Assembly (NCBI GenBank): GCA_036362985.1
Contig: JAYGXS010000008.1
Coordinates: 9,524,866 to 9,588,865 of the forward strand
Source of the DNA: Ligula intestinalis
Lineage: Eukaryota; Platyhelminthes; Cestoda; Diphyllobothriidea; Diphyllobothriidae
Direction: 5' to 3'
Length of the DNA: 64,000 nucleotides
Shown here: piece by piece, positions 44,930 to 55,992 of the stretch
Layout: each line of letters begins with the position of its first letter
Position numbering within the stretch: the first letter of the stretch is position 1
Position numbers and translations under genes: made by a program
Notes under the pieces: generated by a model
What the model saw: the letters and a program-made list of their open reading frames with translations, nothing else
Database searches by the model: none
What the model was told of the DNA's origin: nothing

Positions 44930-45760
44930 CAGGTAGTGTTTCTGCTTAGAGCACTACAATCGTTATCAGGTCGAAATCTCAAGTTTAGGAAAAAGGCACA
45001 AGGTGCAAGAATGAGGGTTTTTTTGTGCTCAGAAACCTGACATGTAGTTGTTGCAGCGGTGGCCAAGGCTGCGATATTGCCTTTTATGCTACACCTAGTC
45101 TGACCCCCCAAAGGAAGAACATGACAAGGAGTGGACTAAAGTAGAAGTCTTCTAGAAACCTAGTACAGCATAATTTAAAGCAAGTGAACGCGTATGTACA
45201 AGGTTGGACAAATTAGACGGTGGTCACAAGAGAGCCATGACTTCATTGGCTGGGGGAGTCATGACAGTTGGCGTGTTAGTCTACCGCTTGGCGGGAGCTG
45301 GGCGCAGCATCAGCCAATGCACTTTGATAGTGTGGGCGGACCGGTTGTCTGGTTTGAATTAGTGTCCTGCGCCGCCGCGCTGTGCGCGTCATTACACGCA
45401 CTCTGCGTGGGTGGACCGGCGGTCTCGCGTGGGAGCGCCTCGTCAGGGTGGCCTAAATTTTGAGTTAAGGTGGGCCCTAACAGTGGTATCAGGTTGCCGT
45501 GGTCACTGGCTGAGCAACGAATAGTGTTGACTGCGTCCAGACAAATCTGAGGGAGACTAGGATTGTTAGCCACAAAAAAAGACGTGACAGTTGCTTTTAC
45601 ATGATTGGGAAGCGAGTTCAGGTGGTCAGCGATTGGTTCGTTGCACTGCCCGGAGGGTGTCGCGTATAGAGGCGTGTGTTTCGGTGGCCGAGGAGTGGTG
45701 TAGTTAAGTGGCCATAAGGCAACCGTGGCCAGCTCGACGCGCTTTTGTGCACGCGGGCAA
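44930..45760. repeat. Dispersed repeat family B, copy 4 (diverged)
   Basis: GGTTTTTTTGTGCTCAG near 45017 corresponds to the TTTATTGTGTACAG element. GCTTTTACATGATTGGGAAG and AGCGAGTTCAGGTGGTCAGC match 39935-39965. GC-rich interior with incidental frames. Confidence 0.5.
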
Positions 45761-45945
45761 GTTGATAAAGGGTACGCCGGTCAGCTATTAGAAAACAACC
45801 GTCTGTGAAGTTGCATTGCGTTGAAGCTATGAGCATTGAACAAGGAAGGGGGACGGCAGGGTTGACTTCCACCACAAGCGCAAGCGTCAGTATCTTTCTT
45901 TTGTAATTCATGTTATACTACTTAATAACCATTTTGCGTTTGCAG

Positions 45946-45954
45946 ACTGCCTCA
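45946..45954 (+). CDS. Possible 9-nt micro-exon (TAS)
   Basis: CATTTTGCGTTTGCAG, nine bases, then GTTAAG. A longer in-frame reading of 27 nt ending before GTTATC is also possible. Weak. Confidence 0.25.
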
Positions 45955-46139
45955 GTTAAGTGCTCATGGGAGGTTATCTTCAAAATAACCGTTGCTCGAA
46001 TTGAGCGGTTTTCTATGCTTGGCATCTAAATGACCTTTGTTACATCGAGCACTGCTATTAAAGGCCACCGACAAGAACTCGCGATAACGGATAACACAGC
46101 TCAGGAGCATAAACAGATTGGATTATACCTCGATCCACT

Positions 46140-46395
46140 CGTTGATGAACCTTGACCCGACCGCTAACGGAACTCATCTGCCCCTCTCTCAGCATTGGGC
46201 CTCGTCAGCTGGAGAAAAAACAGACAGTATTGCTGGCAAAGATAAGGGAGTCTGAAATGGCCATTTCTGGCTTATGAGCCATCGTCAGCCAGTTATATTC
46301 AGACCCAAATTATGCCCTAACATAGCCTCGAACTCACAACCTCTTCTATCAGAGTCAAATGCACTAACCATTGACCTGTGAACTCGTTTTCGTAC
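46140..46395 (-). mobile_element. tRNA-derived SINE, near full length
   Basis: Begins with the CCGCTAACGGAACTCATCTG tail, then GGGAGTCTGAAATGGCCATT, GGCTTATGAGCCATCGTCAG, and ends with the tRNA-like head on the - strand. Confidence 0.65.
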
Positions 46396-46749
46396 CGGGG
46401 ATATTGACAGTCGTCGATGATCGTTCTCTTACTATTGAGCCAAGAGCTAAGTGTCTCGCCGGCTTAGGTCAGGCGATAATGGCAGTCCCTTGCCTGCCAC
46501 ATATGCCTGATTCAAATTCCATTTGATGATGAAGGTTGGCCAAGTAATTTACGGATGAAGCACCTGTCCTCAATAGTTCAGTAGGTAGTTTAAAAAAAAG
46601 TCATAGTAGGCTCGATCGGATGTTGTAGGCATTCGTTACCTCGACCTTTTCATAGTTTTATGTAATGTTTTTACTAAAATTTGCGAAAATGCTTAATTAG
46701 TGGGCTCTTTCCTGGATTTTTTCTAATCTTATTTCATTTGCACTTGTAG

Positions 46750-46773
46750 TCACCTGCGGAAGTGCAATTTACG
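46750..46773 (+). CDS. Micro-exon, 24 nt (SPAEVQFT)
   Basis: Acceptor TTATTTCATTTGCACTTGTAG, donor GTAAGC. A diverged member of the ESQCT group (same final Thr codon ACG followed by GTAAG). Confidence 0.65.
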
Positions 46774-47305
46774 GTAAGCACTTAATTTCTCTCACGCCAG
46801 CAACATTCTCACTTATGGACTTCAATGAAGTTTAACGGATGCATTTTCAACTCGAATGCTTGAACGGCCAAAACTCCTCTTATTTTCTACAGAGTCTTCC
46901 TGGCCAAAGGAAATGTACAGTTGCAGAATCAGCCGATTCAATTTATTGTTTAAATCTCATCGGAAATTCCAGTAGTCTTAGCGACAGTTATCCATAGAGA
47001 GGCCCTGTGAGGGTTCGATTCATAGTAACCATTAACCGACAAATGTTCAGTGTATCGAACTTCGTCCTTCATTATGCCAACCAATAGGCATCGTCCACTA
47101 TTTTTATTCGTCAAAAGGCATCGTTTAATGAAGCGATAGGAGTTTATGTTGATCGATTTTATTCTCTTCCGGTACTTTTCTCGTGCATATTTATAGATGT
47201 GTTGAAATGTGCGCATCCCAAGCAATATAAGTTGAGATTGACTACGTTTTCCGGGAAATAGAAATTTATTTCGTGATTTTTCGAGATTGGAACCCCAGCT
47301 AATCA

Positions 47306-47817
47306 TCAGACGCAGATAAAAGTAAAAGTGCCAAAACAACTAGCGTCACGAGTGCGCAAACAAGGATATGAACAGTCAGTCATGCGGGCAGGGAGGGGGG
47401 CAGGGTGATTGTACAGCATGGTGTTGTGGCTGACGGTAATGAAGTCAGGTCGCGTCAAGGGTCTAATCAGTGATTCAATGTGCCGGTTGGCTGCAGCTGT
47501 GTGTCTCTCTCTGTTCGGATAAGTTCGCGTCTCAGCAATTTGCGTTTGAGATTTTTTATATGAACCATCCAACTCAAAATGCCTGTTGATGCATGATGTG
47601 TCTGAGTACATCGCTTCGAGGAATTCACGGCCTTCAAACAGGTAGCGACAATACGAGTTTTGTCCCACGCGAACGTATGCCCGGTGTCTAGGCTATGTAT
47701 GGTGACTTGAGAGAGGTGATCTCGTCTTTTTACCGCCAATTGGTGTTCACGAATGCGCACAGAGGCAGATTTGCCGGTTTGGCCACAGTATATATCTAGG
47801 TAGAAGGACATTACCAA
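47306..47817 (-). pseudogene. PLE GIY-YIG endonuclease fragment, frameshifted
   Basis: Two overlapping frames together give a PLE nuclease: IYCGQTGKSASVRIREHQLA, then VTIHSLDTGHTFAWDKTRIV in one frame, and GREFLEAMYS with CINRH in the next. A frameshift near 47640 breaks it. Most like the copy at 2616-3098. Confidence 0.7.
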
Positions 47818-47824
47818 ATTCTAA

Positions 47825-48065
47825 CAGAACTCATCAGTCCCGCTCTGCCTTGGACGTCGACAGAGGCCCTGACAGCCGTAACAGTTGGAAGTTTAGGCTG
47901 AAGGAAATTACAGACAAAAGCAAGCGAGACGAGGATGGCTATTTCTGGCTTATTAGACGTCGTTCGCCGGTCACACCCAGACCAAACTTGGGCCCCACGT
48001 GAATCTCAAACGCGCCATCTTTTTAATCAGACTAACGCCCTAATCATTTAGCCATTGTCCGCTTC
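47825..48065 (-). mobile_element. tRNA-derived SINE copy
   Basis: GAGGATGGCTATTTCTGGCT, then TTATTAGACGTCGTTCGCCG, with the tRNA-like head at the right end. Confidence 0.65.
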
Positions 48066-48268
48066 TTGAAAATAAGTACGCCACCCGCGGACATCAACCG
48101 ATTAAATAGATCTCATTCATCAACGTAACAGATTGCACTGTAGTCACTGATCATGACACTGTTTATCAGACATCCCCCATAACTCACCTCAAAATGTATA
48201 GACACAGCAGTTTTCACAAACAGTCTCGCAGTTTCAACCAATCGCTAAATTATTTCGTTCACCTTTAG

Positions 48269-48292
48269 ATGCCCAAGGAATCACAGATTACG
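48269..48292 (+). CDS. Micro-exon, 24 nt (MPKESQIT), ESQCT module 5
   Basis: Acceptor TTATTTCGTTCACCTTTAG, donor GTAAGT, phase 0. The cysteine of the group is replaced by isoleucine. Confidence 0.7.
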
Positions 48293-48449
48293 GTAAGTAC
48301 GTAGGTGCTTTGAGAAAATATAGTTTTGATAAGTTTTTAATAGCGGAAGCAACTGTTTCGCACGTTTGCCATGTTTCTTAACAAGCACCGTATGTCTCTG
48401 TTTTGTTGGTGTTCATCCATTTATTTCAATATTTTCATGATACCCACAG

Positions 48450-48467
48450 GTTGAATTATCAACACAG
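48450..48467 (+). CDS. Micro-exon, 18 nt (VELSTQ)
   Basis: Acceptor TTTTCATGATACCCACAG, donor GTGAGT, phase 0. Resembles the 5' 18 nt of the 35628 exon. Confidence 0.5.
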
Positions 48468-48524
48468 GTGAGTCTTTCGCGTGGTGTTAGGTTACTTAGG
48501 TAAAAACCATAGCAGCTGCGTTCT

Positions 48525-48615
48525 TAAGGCCCGGTCCCATAGGAGAGGAGACGAGGGTAGGAGGCCGGAGCAGCAGCAACCGTTTATTGTGTACGGAAGG
48601 TGTTGATAGGAGGAA
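48525..48615. repeat. Solo terminal repeat of the 3895-6095 family
   Basis: AAGGCCCGGTCCCATAGGAG, GGCCGGAGCAGCAGC and GTTTATTGTGTACGGAAGG follow the family order. Confidence 0.45.
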
Positions 48616-49122
48616 ATCGACTTCGGACGGGCGTAGGTCTGCGCCCGAGTGGAGCGGTGTCCTAAGTCCTCTGGCCTTGTGGCAGTCATTTCAGCGGCTG
48701 CCGATAGCGGTTTTTCTCTTGGCAAACATTAAAGGTGCTTGGTCAGACTGGAAAAGATTGTCGGTCAGACCAGCATATTTGCGCCCAAGTCACACGAGGT
48801 CAAGGGTTGCGCGTCGGTATGTGCGCATGCGTTGGTCGCTATGGGGGATTGAGTGTTGATGCAGGCTGCGGTCACCAATACCGGGCGACCGTCTGCCATC
48901 ACGTGACCTCGTGCCTGTGGCGTGCGCGCGTGCGAAGAAAGTAGGGTTACAGCCACAACGCGTCCACATCTGACACTTGGTTCTCTTCCTCATAACCCTA
49001 CTCGACCTAAAACAGCCAAAGAAACCGGCATTTATTCGAGATCGCGTTTAAGCAGTTGACAATTTGACTTATCACTCAACATTTGAAACGTCCAAGCCCT
49101 AACACTGAATTTTTCCGCCTAG

Positions 49123-49137
49123 GTGGCGTGTGCAGAG
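49123..49137 (+). CDS. Possible 15-nt micro-exon (VACAE)
   Basis: Acceptor TTTTTCCGCCTAG is good; donor GTGACG is weak. Similar in start to the 15-nt exon at 44554. Confidence 0.3.
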
Positions 49138-49331
49138 GTGACGGATAGTGAGGATTAGTTGTATATTAGGGAGCTGTGCGTCTGACGAGTAGGCATTCAC
49201 ACATTCCTGACCACAGTGCTAGTTCACAGCGGAAGGTTGCATCTAGCAAATCAATCAAACTGTATAAAATAGTGCAGCGTTCGACGAGGGCACTGTGACA
49301 TATCACGCATTGGTCCACACCAAATAAAAGC

Positions 49332-50333
49332 AGTCTATGCAGTAGACGCCATTGCAATATTTCGACATATGGGAAAGACTAATACTCTTTCGCTTATCTG
49401 AATTGCCTCCAGTCGTGATACTGATTATTGTGTAGTCTTTTCTGAAGTCATTTCAGTAAGGGTAGGATGCCGGCCTTTTAACGAGCTTCGTTCCGACCAC
49501 TAGCAAAACTTTTCTATTGTAAAAACTACCTACTTAAGCAGTATGCTTTTTTATCATTGATTTTGACTGCCTTTATAAATTCAACTATAATTTATCGAAA
49601 ACATAGACAAAATTATATCTTGTATATGTTTGATAGCAAATTACACCTTCTTTAAATTTTATGCTCAAATTAAGGGTGGTTTTCGGTTTTAAAAAACTTG
49701 CTCAGTTGCTGAATAATTTTCTAATCTAGCGACTGCTTTTCTCGAATTCAAGGTTTAGAAACTGCGCACTGTGTACATCTTGTTTAAGAAAAAGTACGTT
49801 TTCACCTACAGTCTGAAGAAGAGGTTACATAGTTGTCATGAAATATGTAAATAGATGTGAAACATATTTTATGTAGTTAAGGTAGCGAAAATAAACTGAC
49901 AGATACGGCGTTTTTTGAATAAATGCCTCACAGTTGTAGAAAAGCTCATAATTAGCAACTTTTTTTAAAACCAAAAGCTAACCTTCCTTTGAGTATACAA
50001 TTTAAAGAACGCGTAATTTGCTATCAGACATGTACAAGATATAATTTTTTAATCGATGTTTTCCATAAAATATATTTGAATATATAAAGGCAGTCAAAAT
50101 CAATGATAAAAAGGCATACTACTTAAGTAGACAGTTTTTACAAAAGAAACGTTTTGCTAGTGGTCGGAACGAAGCTCGTTAAAAGGCCGGCATCCTATCC
50201 TGACTGAAATGACTTCAGAATAGACTACACAATAACCAGTATCACAACTGGAGTCAATTCCGATGAGCGAAAGAGTATTAGTCTTTTTGCATATGTCAAA
50301 ATATTTCATGATCAACGGCGTCTACTGTAGACT
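49332..50333. mobile_element. Fold-back palindromic element, copy 3 (complete, 1002 bp)
   Basis: Inverted ends AGTCTATGCAGTAGACGCC and GGCGTCTACTGTAGACT. Internal inverted blocks include TAGGATGCCGGCCTTTTAAC with its complement near 50182, and TACTTAAGCAGTATGC with GCATACTACTTAAGTAG. No protein. Confidence 0.85.
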
Positions 50334-50379
50334 ATGTGGTCACTGGGAGAGTGAATTGCAGATTACGAAGCCAAAACCT

Positions 50380-50640
50380 CGCTATTTTCGCGTTCAATGA
50401 ATTGTTTGCCAATACAAACGAACATGAGAATCCTTGAGACGAAGAAGAAGAAGAAGAAGATGATGAAGATGAAGATGAAGATGAAGAAACGATCTGTGAG
50501 ACAAGGCTTTTATTCGCCTGACGTTTCAACCTCCGTCGCGCATTCCTCATCAAAGACATCAGCAGAAAACAATAGCAGAAACGGGTGATATATGCACTGG
50601 AAGTTGCAGTATTTATAGGCCACAGTCATTACTGCATTAC
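50380..50640 (-). mobile_element. PLE 3' terminal fragment with GAA/GAT microsatellite
   Basis: GACGAAGAAG triplet run (50437-50490), then TTTTATTCGCCTGACGTTTC, CAGCAGAAAACAATAGCAG and a GCAGTATTTATAGGCCACAG tail, closely matching 52138-52300. Confidence 0.7.
50514..50559 (-). ncRNA. Hammerhead relic (core C mutated)
   Basis: Core reads TTGATGA on the - strand instead of CTGATGA; GAAACGTC is intact. The C-to-T change at an invariant core position should abolish cleavage. Confidence 0.5.
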
Positions 50641-51465
50641 TGAGAAGAACAATTAACGATAATTGCCTGCATGTGTGTTACTTGTTTCATTACCGGCATG
50701 CAAATCCAGGCAAAGCAGGCAAACCACAGCCAATTTGTTTCGGTTTTCGCGCATGTATTTGTGTGTGCTGGCGTCGGCAGTAGCGCTGTACCACCGCAGG
50801 GGCCTGAGAAAATTCTCCATCTGGCCGTGAGTGAGGCAGACAGAGACAGAGAGAGAGCAAAGGAACTTGAGGAGAGGCGGCAGATAGGGCCGTGCAATAG
50901 CACCAGACCACTTTGTGGGTGTGTATGCGTGTACTCCCACGTACAGGCACAACTGCAGGGTCCACCTGCTCATAAATAACAAACAATCAGACCTGCCGGT
51001 AATAAAAACTAGACTCTGCGGAGGGTCGCCCGAAGGAGGAACTGTGTCTTCTACTTCCTGGTTATGATGAAAAAAGATGCTTGGCTGCGGCTCAGCTACT
51101 GGCTAACGGACAGACTAAAGAATTAGGGAATATAACTAGATAATATTTATCCTTAGGAGGGGGTGGAACCATACGGAAGAGGAAAATTCATAGGAATGAT
51201 AATAATAATAATAATGAGGGAGGGGGTTATAGTGAATTTTGTGGGGTGGTAGTGGCAGAACCGCGGCTGCTGCTGGTTATGGGCGTGTTGATAAACGTAG
51301 TAACCGTTGTCGGATTGCAAATACTAAGTGTAAAACGCAGAGAAAAAGGCAATGGAAAATGGAATTTTGAAGAAAGAGAGAGAGAGCTGGTGTTTCAGTC
51401 AACGCGCTCGAGGCGGGTCGCGTCTACCTGACAGCTCTACCGTGGTTACCGATGATTTCTACCAG
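50641..51465. other. No recognised feature
   Basis: Several open frames on both strands in GC-rich sequence (50650-50990) without domains. An AAT/ATA microsatellite lies near 51195-51215. Confidence 0.35.
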
Positions 51466-51480
51466 GTGCCCCAGAGCAAG
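51466..51480 (+). CDS. Micro-exon, 15 nt (VPQSK)
   Basis: Acceptor CGATGATTTCTACCAG, donor GTGAGT, phase 0. Confidence 0.5.
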
Positions 51481-51527
51481 GTGAGTGCAGAGCCGTTGAT
51501 TTGCGCGGGAATTAGGTAACTATAATA

Positions 51528-51940
51528 CAGCACTCGCCGGTTATCAAGCCCACGGTTAATAGTCCCAGCCGCGTATTTAGCCCAAATCAGCCTAAGATGA
51601 CATTTTACATCGCAAAATTCGCCGGCTAATAAGCCCAGTCGCCGGCTACAAAGCCCAGTTTGCCAACAAGATAGAGTGAAATTCTCATCTCTCTGCATGT
51701 GCAACTGGTTACGTGTCACGAATCATTTTTTTTGCTTTTGTTATTACGTATAATACAGACAAACAGCATTCTTTTCATGTGCATAACCAAGCTCTACACG
51801 TAATGCAGTACGTATATAATGTATAGTGCCTACCCTGCGTTTGCTAATCAAGAACTAGGACTCTCCGCTTAATGCGCCCGCCGCTTATTAAGCCCGATTT
51901 TGTCTGGTCTCGACGTGGGCTTAATAGCCGGCGAATACTG
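51528..51940. mobile_element. MITE with pogo-like inverted ends, copy 3 (413 bp)
   Basis: Ends CAGCACTCGCCGGTTATCAAG and CTTAATAGCCGGCGAATACTG. Left flank TA; right flank mutated to TT. The interior is an inverted match to 40880-41010. Confidence 0.8.
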
Positions 51941-52137
51941 TTGTAGAGTTGCGTAGAATTTGCAGAACTGTCTCCTCTCCCCTTACCCCCCCCCCGAACC
52001 CGGAGCCAAGAAGAATTTAAGAAGACCAGCACCTGTAGAATCGGCAGCAGATGGCTGATGCAGTGAGAGATTGCGCACCAAGGCCTGTATCACATCTCCC
52101 ATATAGGGCATTTGTTCTGGGTGGACATCCCCAATAA

Positions 52138-52300
52138 GTGAGAAGAAGAAGAACAAGATACGTTCGCTGGGTAATACCTTTATTCACCTAACGTTTCAAC
52201 CTCCGTCGCGGATTCTTCATCAAAGAAATCAGCAGAAAACAGTAGCAGAAACGGATAATATATGCACTGGAAGTTGCAGTATTTATAGGCCACAGTCATT
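52138..52300 (-). mobile_element. PLE 3' terminal fragment
   Basis: GAAGAAGAAGAACAAGATAC, TTTATTCACCTAACGTTTCA and the GCAGTATTTATAGGCCACAG tail. Near-duplicate of 50440-50640 and shares its mutated core. Confidence 0.7.
52184..52229 (-). ncRNA. Hammerhead relic (core C mutated)
   Basis: Same TTGATGA core change as 50514-50559; junction GAAACGTT. The shared defect suggests a subfamily descended from a cleavage-dead source, or mobilised in trans. Confidence 0.45.
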
Positions 52301-52454
52301 ACAACACACTTATGACGACGAAAGTTAACCATAAGAGTCCTCTTGTGCGTTATATGTTTGATGGCCGGCGTGCAGGCCGCACTGCCTTTATCTTGGGCCT
52401 CATTTACCGGGCCCTGAAAAAAGCTATAGCAGCGAGAAGTATAAGCAGATAGCA

Positions 52455-52625
52455 CTGCTAGCAACGAAAAACGGGGACTAGAATGGACATTGCCAGCCGT
52501 CATCAGCCAGTCTTACCCAGACTCGAGTGGTGCACCACCCGAGCTGGCCATACTATCTGCTGCTACAGCTGCTGTCAGGGCCCACAAAAGTGGAGCGGGG
52601 CAGTCGGGTTCCGTTAGTGGTTGAT
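52455..52625 (-). mobile_element. tRNA-derived SINE, partial
   Basis: GGGGACTAGAATGGACATTG and GCCGTCATCAGCCAGTCTTA, then a rearranged tail (CTGCTGCTACAGCTGCTGTC) in the opposite sense. Confidence 0.5.
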
Positions 52626-52917
52626 AAACGTTGGTCAACGAGTGTTCATATCTCCCAACATAAACGGGCAATCGCATGCGACTGATCAATGTATTGTGTC
52701 TCGATGCAAAGGTGATTGGTAGCCCTTCCCACGCATCTAGTGATATCACATCCATCCCCTAGACCTCGTCTGTAAACGACATTTGAAGGTTGCGTTGCTT
52801 TCCCGTTCGCCGTGGCTGCATCCTCTTAGACCTTTCAAAATATTATGGTTAGTGTTTAACGTGCAATCCAGTCTTATCACCGAAACTTACTTCATGTTAT
52901 TTTCACTTCAATTATAG

Positions 52918-52941
52918 ACTTCAAGGGATTCGGGGTATTTG
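52918..52941 (+). CDS. Micro-exon, 24 nt (TSRDSGYL)
   Basis: Acceptor TTTTCACTTCAATTATAG, donor GTAAGC, phase 0. Confidence 0.65.
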
Positions 52942-53214
52942 GTAAGCATTTATTTTGATCATACAGTTAACTGTGTTTGCTACTTGAAGCATAATAATGT
53001 TTTACGGGCACATCGTCCATATAAATCTATCGAGGTAGTATTGGGCCCTTCGGTGTCTCTATCAAATACGTATAGCACTGCGTGTCCACAGGGTACTTAT
53101 GTTACGAAGGGAATCCAGTCTTTTTTAAACGCTGAATGCTTAAACCTAACCAGTTTTAGGGTCCACTTACGTGCACACATCTGGCATTGTTTTGTCAAGA
53201 CTTGAGTGGCAAAA

Positions 53215-53760
53215 ATTTGCATTCCAGGCGTGGAAGAGATTAAGAAGGCGTGTCAGTCAGTGGATTCCGGGTTTTATAAGTCTGAGTTTTCGACCTTCAG
53301 CGTCAGAGATAAAATCGTCAACGAGAAAAAGACAAGCAACAGTTTTGGGGGGCAGGGGCCTATCAACCACCAGTGCCGTCAGTCCGGAGGAGGTGCCTGC
53401 ACAGGGTGTTGTATGCTGCCAGCGCCCGATCGATAAATCGATTCACTGAGTTCTCATCCGAGGAGGCCAGGGTTGCAATCAATACTCGGCCTGTCTTATT
53501 GCCGTGGGCGTGGACGATTATATCAGCTGCCGCTAAGTTAAAGCTGTGACCCGTTTTCTAGGTGTGGACAGCCACTTGTGACAATGCGTCGCTACGTTTG
53601 ACAGCCAGCTTATGTTCATGTATGTGCCAACCGAACATGCGCCCAGTCTGTACTGTGCAAGTCAGAAGACAATGTAGACATAATATGTGATACTGGGATT
53701 TAATCGGTCCTTGATTCTCATGATTTGGCTGCGCATGGTATCCTTGGGATTGAAGCCTGG
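53215..53760 (-). pseudogene. Degraded PLE endonuclease and terminal relic
   Basis: Nucleotide-level similarity to 16245-16990 (CACTTGTGACAATGCGTCGC, TATGTTCATGTATGTGCCAA, GTCCTTGATTCTCATGA) marks it as a decayed GIY-YIG region. The hammerhead relic at about 53270-53312 has a CTGACGC core. Confidence 0.6.
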
Positions 53761-54463
53761 ATCTCGGATTAGAATTCAGTCAGTTTAAGCCGTACCGAAC
53801 ACCTGAGCCCTCCCCTATCTTCCTTTCTTCCCGACTCTTATTTGACTCTGGGTAAAAACGTGGGAGTCTTGAGAGAGTGGAGTATATCCTGTGTGTATTT
53901 TTACACTATGAGCCAGCTATGGTCACCGCGTCACTGCCTTCCACTTGCTGAAGCTCGCGACGGTGGGCATCGTCGAGAGCGACGGTGGAAACTGTCAATC
54001 ACCTACCGACATGTCTGGCAGTTTTTATAAAATAAGTAGACTCTGCGCCATCTGGTTAACGCGTATTGCATCCTAGTCTGTTCAATATATTGATTTGGTG
54101 ACAATTCTGTGTGGCTCTTTGTATTTAGGACAAAAGGGGGTAGGGGGAGAGAAGGAATCTCGAACGTTCAGCTGTAGATTACGACATAGTGTCTTCCACG
54201 TAATTCAAAAAGTGGTGGTGTATAGACGGAGACTATCTTGTGCACTTACCGCACTCTGTCTTTCCTCCCTTGTCCAAGCTCGATGTAGCGGCCGGAACCG
54301 CTGCGCCAGACTCAGATCTCACGGAGTGAGAGCGACGTTAAGGCCACGAGTTACTGGTGCCTGCGTCTGCACCTACATTGTTACTGGAATTGAAACCCAA
54401 TTAACGCCTGTGTTGTAATCGAGTGTGTTCTTGTGTCAGAATTGGTTATGTCCCACAGTTACG
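53761..54463. other. No recognised feature
   Basis: GC-moderate sequence with unsupported open frames. Confidence 0.35.
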
Positions 54464-54930
54464 TGTTAGGAAGAGAAGGCAGAACAAGATAACAGATAGT
54501 ACTTTACTGTCAGTTGTAATAGTACATCAGCTCTGTTTCCTGTGTGCCCAGCAGCTTGTCTTCTGTGGTCGGTCTCGTCTAGGGCAACATAGTCTCGGGT
54601 CGTCGACAGCGTATCCAACAGCAGAGTCCGCCTCCTGTCCGCGGCCTCGTATTTAAGGACCGGCAGCCTTTGTTCCCTATTGGCTCCTTCGCTAGTGGCC
54701 CATGCAAGGAGCGTTCGTGTCATCGTGACGCTTGGCACGCGTGCTTTGGCCCTGGCCAGGCATGACCTCACGGACTGCGGCAGACTCCGACCGCGGTTGT
54801 CCTTTCGTGCTCGCGTGTCGTCACTTGAAGGTCACTCTCTTTGCCCGCTCTGCATGCACCGGTAGTCTGTTCGAGTTCTTTATTCTCGTATCCTCAGGAG
54901 GGCCCGAGTTATGATTTGGCCGTCCTTACA
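54464..54930. repeat. LTR-like repeat, copy 1 (467 bp)
   Basis: Starts TGTTAGGA and ends TCCTTACA (near-perfect inverted ends). Collinear with 63305-63742, for example TCTCGTCTAGGGCAACA, GGCAGCCTTTGTTCCCTATT and a CTCAGGAGGGCCCGAGTTAT block. Similarity stops abruptly at the right end. It looks like a solo LTR. Confidence 0.6.
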
Positions 54931-55788
54931 ACCTGCAACACCCTGATCTGGATCCCACGCCGGGCCCGTTTAGGCTGCAAGCAAAAATACCACACATCTA
55001 TCACCAGTTCGCTCTACTACCCAGTGAAACAATAGTCAGTCTGTTTAAAATGTCAGTGTTCATCTTTGAGCAACACTCAGCCCCTCTTAGCTACACGACC
55101 GACCTTCGAGGTCGCATCATGGTAGCTACGATGCGTATGGCTTACGAAGGGGGAACCACTCATTGTTTGAGTTGGCTGCTGGAAACAAAGACGGGAGTGT
55201 GTTATTGAGCCGGTTCGAAAAAAATCCGCAAACATGGAATAGCTTAACACCGTGCCCCCTTGGTGCAAAGCAATCATTATTCCAAAGTTTTATTTGCAAA
55301 GTTTTTCTCCCATGTCATGCTGCACATATCGAGTTAAGGTCTTGGGTGCTGAAAAAAGGGACTCCAGCCATGCACGCTTACAGCTTTGTTCAGATTCAGG
55401 GTTTATCAATGCGCTAGCAGCGATCATTCCTTAGGCTCGTGCTTCGTCATCTTTCCAGTGATCTTTTCAGGCTAACAGTTCTTCTACGGATTATGCCCCA
55501 AAAGACAGATGCTGCTTCGTACCCTACTGTGTTTTAATCAGTAGGCATTTTAAGGCGATTAAAATTATTTAGACACAAGGGTAAAGCACATTCGGCTGTC
55601 TTGGTGATTTGAACTCACGATGACAGGAACGAGTTTTTATTGCAACCAAAGTTCTAAACCCCTGGGCCACGGGTCCCAGAAAGCCTTAAAACAAAAGCAT
55701 ATGAACTCATTAAAACAACAGATGTCTACGACATAAAATTCCAAAGTAGACTATCCCATTTTTTCATGCCTCAATTTTTTGCTTTTAG
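54931..55788. other. Intron, no recognised feature
   Basis: A tRNA-like or SINE-head-like segment near 55600-55680 (GGTGATTTGAACTCACGATG) is too weak to call. Confidence 0.35.
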
Positions 55789-55881
55789 AATGGGCGCTCC
55801 GGGGGTGGCGGATTGAGTGGACGATCAGTCAGTGAGGCGGGCACTCAGTCAGTAAATGGTGATGAACAGAAGAAAAACACG
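55789..55881 (+). CDS. Symmetric exon, 93 nt, Gly/Ser-rich
   Basis: The acceptor CAATTTTTTGCTTTTAG and donor GTAAGA enclose 31 codons: NGRSGGGGLSGRSVSEAG, then TQSVNGDEQKKNT. The other frames have stops. Its low-complexity Gly/Ser start and charged end suggest a disordered segment. Confidence 0.7.
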
Positions 55882-55992
55882 GTAAGATGAGTTTCCATTT
55901 GTTTCCAGTGAAATAATGCTTGGCCTAAAGGCTTATCCAGCAAAAAATCCACCATCACTACATTACGAACTCCTCAACGCTTATACGACCTC

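Noticed and set aside
50650..50990. Several overlapping open frames of about 90-110 codons on both strands
   Set aside because: Overlapping frames on both strands with no domain, no conserved copy and no splice context.
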